A DNA stretch of 64,000 nt from contig CM049314.1 of NCBI GenBank assembly GCA_026874595.1, forward strand, positions 64,638,800-64,702,799, written 5' to 3'. Shown piece after piece: positions 62,156-64,000 of the stretch; position 1 is the stretch's first letter, and the number at the start of each line of letters is the position of its first letter. The DNA comes from Sipunculus nudus. Its lineage: Eukaryota; Annelida; Sipuncula; Golfingiida; Sipunculidae. The notes under the pieces were generated by a model, which saw only the letters and a program-made list of their open reading frames with translations, was not told where the DNA came from and searched no databases. Position numbers and translations under genes: made by a program.

Positions 62156-64000
62156 CATACACTCCTGGTATTAAATGGCCTTTGCAACGGTCTAATTTAT
62201 ATGAACTCGAATGAAACTCGCCATTGCATAAGCATGCTGCAGTGTGATCTAAAATCAAAGAAGAAATTATTGTGCCAGAACACTCCAAACCCAATTACAG
62301 ATGAAGGGGAAAACATGCTAAAGCAGAATAGCAATTTGACCATGGGATACCCTGTCTTTTGTTACTGTATTTTAGAGAAAATTTACTTATTTCAACATCT
62401 TGAACACAGGGAAACTTGATTCAAAACTGAGATTTTGAAAGCAAAATAGGAAACCATCCATTTCTCGCTAAATCTGATTTCCCGCGATATTCTACAACGG
62501 GAATAATGCTTCTCAGACCTCTTGACTGTATCAAAATTTAAATGCTTATAATTAAGGCAAGGTCAAGATAATACAAACAAGTTCATTTTTTTTTTCATTT
62601 TTATATACGATATCAATCATCAGCAATCTGTTATTACTTTTACCTAATTCTGTCTCATTAGAAAACCATATTTTAAATCTTGTCTAGCACGCTAGCTTAT
62701 CAACTTCTGATATTCAGTTGAAACTTGGCAGCCCGCCAGATGGGAAGCTCAGACGGTTAAATATTACTTATAAGCCGAAGCCATAGAAACGCCTTAAGCG
62801 CTGGATTTTAGTTGAAGATTACAAAGTACGGGAAGCCGTAAAAAAATGACTAGGTATCCTTAACAAATCCGACCAAAGACCAATTTCTTTTGCTTAACGG
62901 AAATCTTTCAAGTTGGAGCGATACAGCTGGCTGGTGTTCTATTCGTATAAACAAGTCTAACCTTTATTAAAATTTTATTTCGTGTTGCATGATTTTCTGT
63001 TTATAATTGAAAGTTCACTTGTTTCATAAATTGCCTACACAATTTAAAGAGTGTGCATTCTCAAAATGGAAAACAAAATGTTATCCATGTTTAAGCAATC
63101 AGAGTGCAAGATTTGCCCGGTTTCTGTGTACTAATTTATTTATTCTATAAACATCAAGACGCATTTAGATGATGTATAAAAAGCAGTAATAGTAGAAATA
63201 AAAAAAAAAACGCAGAAGAAATTGTAAAGTCAATCTTTGAAAAAAAATTACTAGACTTTACAGCAAATGTTCAAATGTTCAGTCGGCTCTGGGCAGAACA
63301 CAATGTCGACAACAGTATAACATTCGTGAAGCAACTACAAGCGTTATGTATCCCGTCTTCTAATCAACCTTCCAGGTAAATAGTATAGTATAAATAGTTT
63401 TAGTATAAAAAGGTATATTAGATAGCACAGCAGTTTATAGAGTGTTATTAATATGGGTAATCGCAGGGGCAATCTATGGACTCCATACCACTAAAAAGCA
63501 ATAGATGAGTCAATACTTATGGGGTAACAGCGGCCTTACACTTTACGTGACTCAGATATACTCATACGATGAGAGATGCTTTCCAATCATACAATCGAGT
63601 AATGGTAACACCCGGTTGCCATGCAGTCATTTGTTCTCTTCAGTTCATGTCTTAAATCGAGGTTGTCTTCATTTTTTAAGTATTACTGCCAAAATCAATG
63701 CGTTATAAAACAAACTTATGAGCGATAAATGTGCTTGTTCCAAACTCTCCAGCTGGAACCAGTACCCCGTCGCTTAGAAACGTAGTTGTTGGCTTTTATA
63801 AACACTTTAAACGGAAACTCCTATTACCAAGTGTACGATCCCCAAATAACGATAAATGAACCAGAATATTGCTACAAATAGTTTTATTTGTACTCATCTA
63901 TAGTTTATATGGCTTTTATGAAATAAGAGACAACACGTTTTATTGCTTTAAGTTGAAAGATGGGACGTTATCTTTCACTCGGAATACTTGAAAATATATG

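Larger units (their letters stand above)
58925..64000 (+). repeat. Array-2 unit U3 (runs off right edge)
   Basis: Starts with the block shared with U1 and U2 (ACATATACCAGACAGAAAG at 59047, GGCGGACAATTCACTGGG at 59258), then the block shared with U1 near 60210-60460, then the (CT)n-led block shared with U2 from 62100 (GAGATTTTGAAAGCAAAATAGG at 62430, AGAAACGTAGTTGTTGG at 63776, AATGAACCAGAATATTG at 63854). It is the most complete unit. Open frames at 60014-60283 (89 codons), 61070-61288 (72 codons, with a membrane-like hydrophobic stretch) and 62027-62419 (130 codons, partly through CT repeats) are not conserved in the paralogs. Confidence 0.8.

Noticed and set aside
61940-62419. 130-codon plus-strand frame and Arg-Glu repeat frames on the minus strand
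   Set aside because: All run through the (CT)n tract; the flanking parts are not conserved in the paralogous U2.

Overview
The window looks like nuclear DNA of a multicellular eukaryote. It is AT-rich (about 65% A+T by eye), has no operon structure, no rRNA or intact tRNA gene, and no open frame that I recognise as a conserved protein. What fills it is repeats: long (AT)n and (CT)n microsatellites, a minisatellite, tRNA-derived SINEs, non-autonomous DNA elements and an LTR-like element. This texture fits a marine invertebrate, possibly a mollusc. That placement is inference from repeat style only; no coding marker supports it.

Layout: 1-860 is a minisatellite of ~38-bp units containing a 307-bp higher-order duplication that reads as identical by eye. 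From ~3.47 to ~22.77 kb lies a tandem array of large, strongly diverged units (A, B and a partial C), all on the + strand. Unit A carries a ~4.4-kb nested insertion and a ~440-bp MITE-like element. Unit B carries a SINE and a 702-bp insertion with a 13-bp target duplication. Because A, B and C are paralogs, several insertions can be seen against an unoccupied paralogous site, which is the best internal evidence in the window.

From ~22.8 to ~46 kb there is little recognisable function: scattered SINE copies of one family on both strands, a foldback structure with a second tRNA-like sequence, an LTR-like element between two (AT)n tracts, a C-rich G-quadruplex motif at 33.8 kb, degenerate short tandem repeats, and a 549-bp stretch (38,285-38,842) open in one frame except for a single TAG.

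From ~46.6 kb to the right edge a second, unrelated array of diverged units (U0-U3) appears. The units share different subsets of four blocks, as if an original unit of about 5-6 kb had been duplicated and then eroded by deletion and insertion. U2 and U3 share a (CT)n microsatellite at the same internal position.

Overall this reads as intergenic or deep intronic sequence shaped by old tandem segmental duplication and young mobile elements. I found no convincing protein-coding gene and no previously undescribed system with demonstrable function. The most interesting objects are the two large diverged arrays, the filled and empty insertion sites between paralogs, and the retroelement ends that abut (AT)n tracts.
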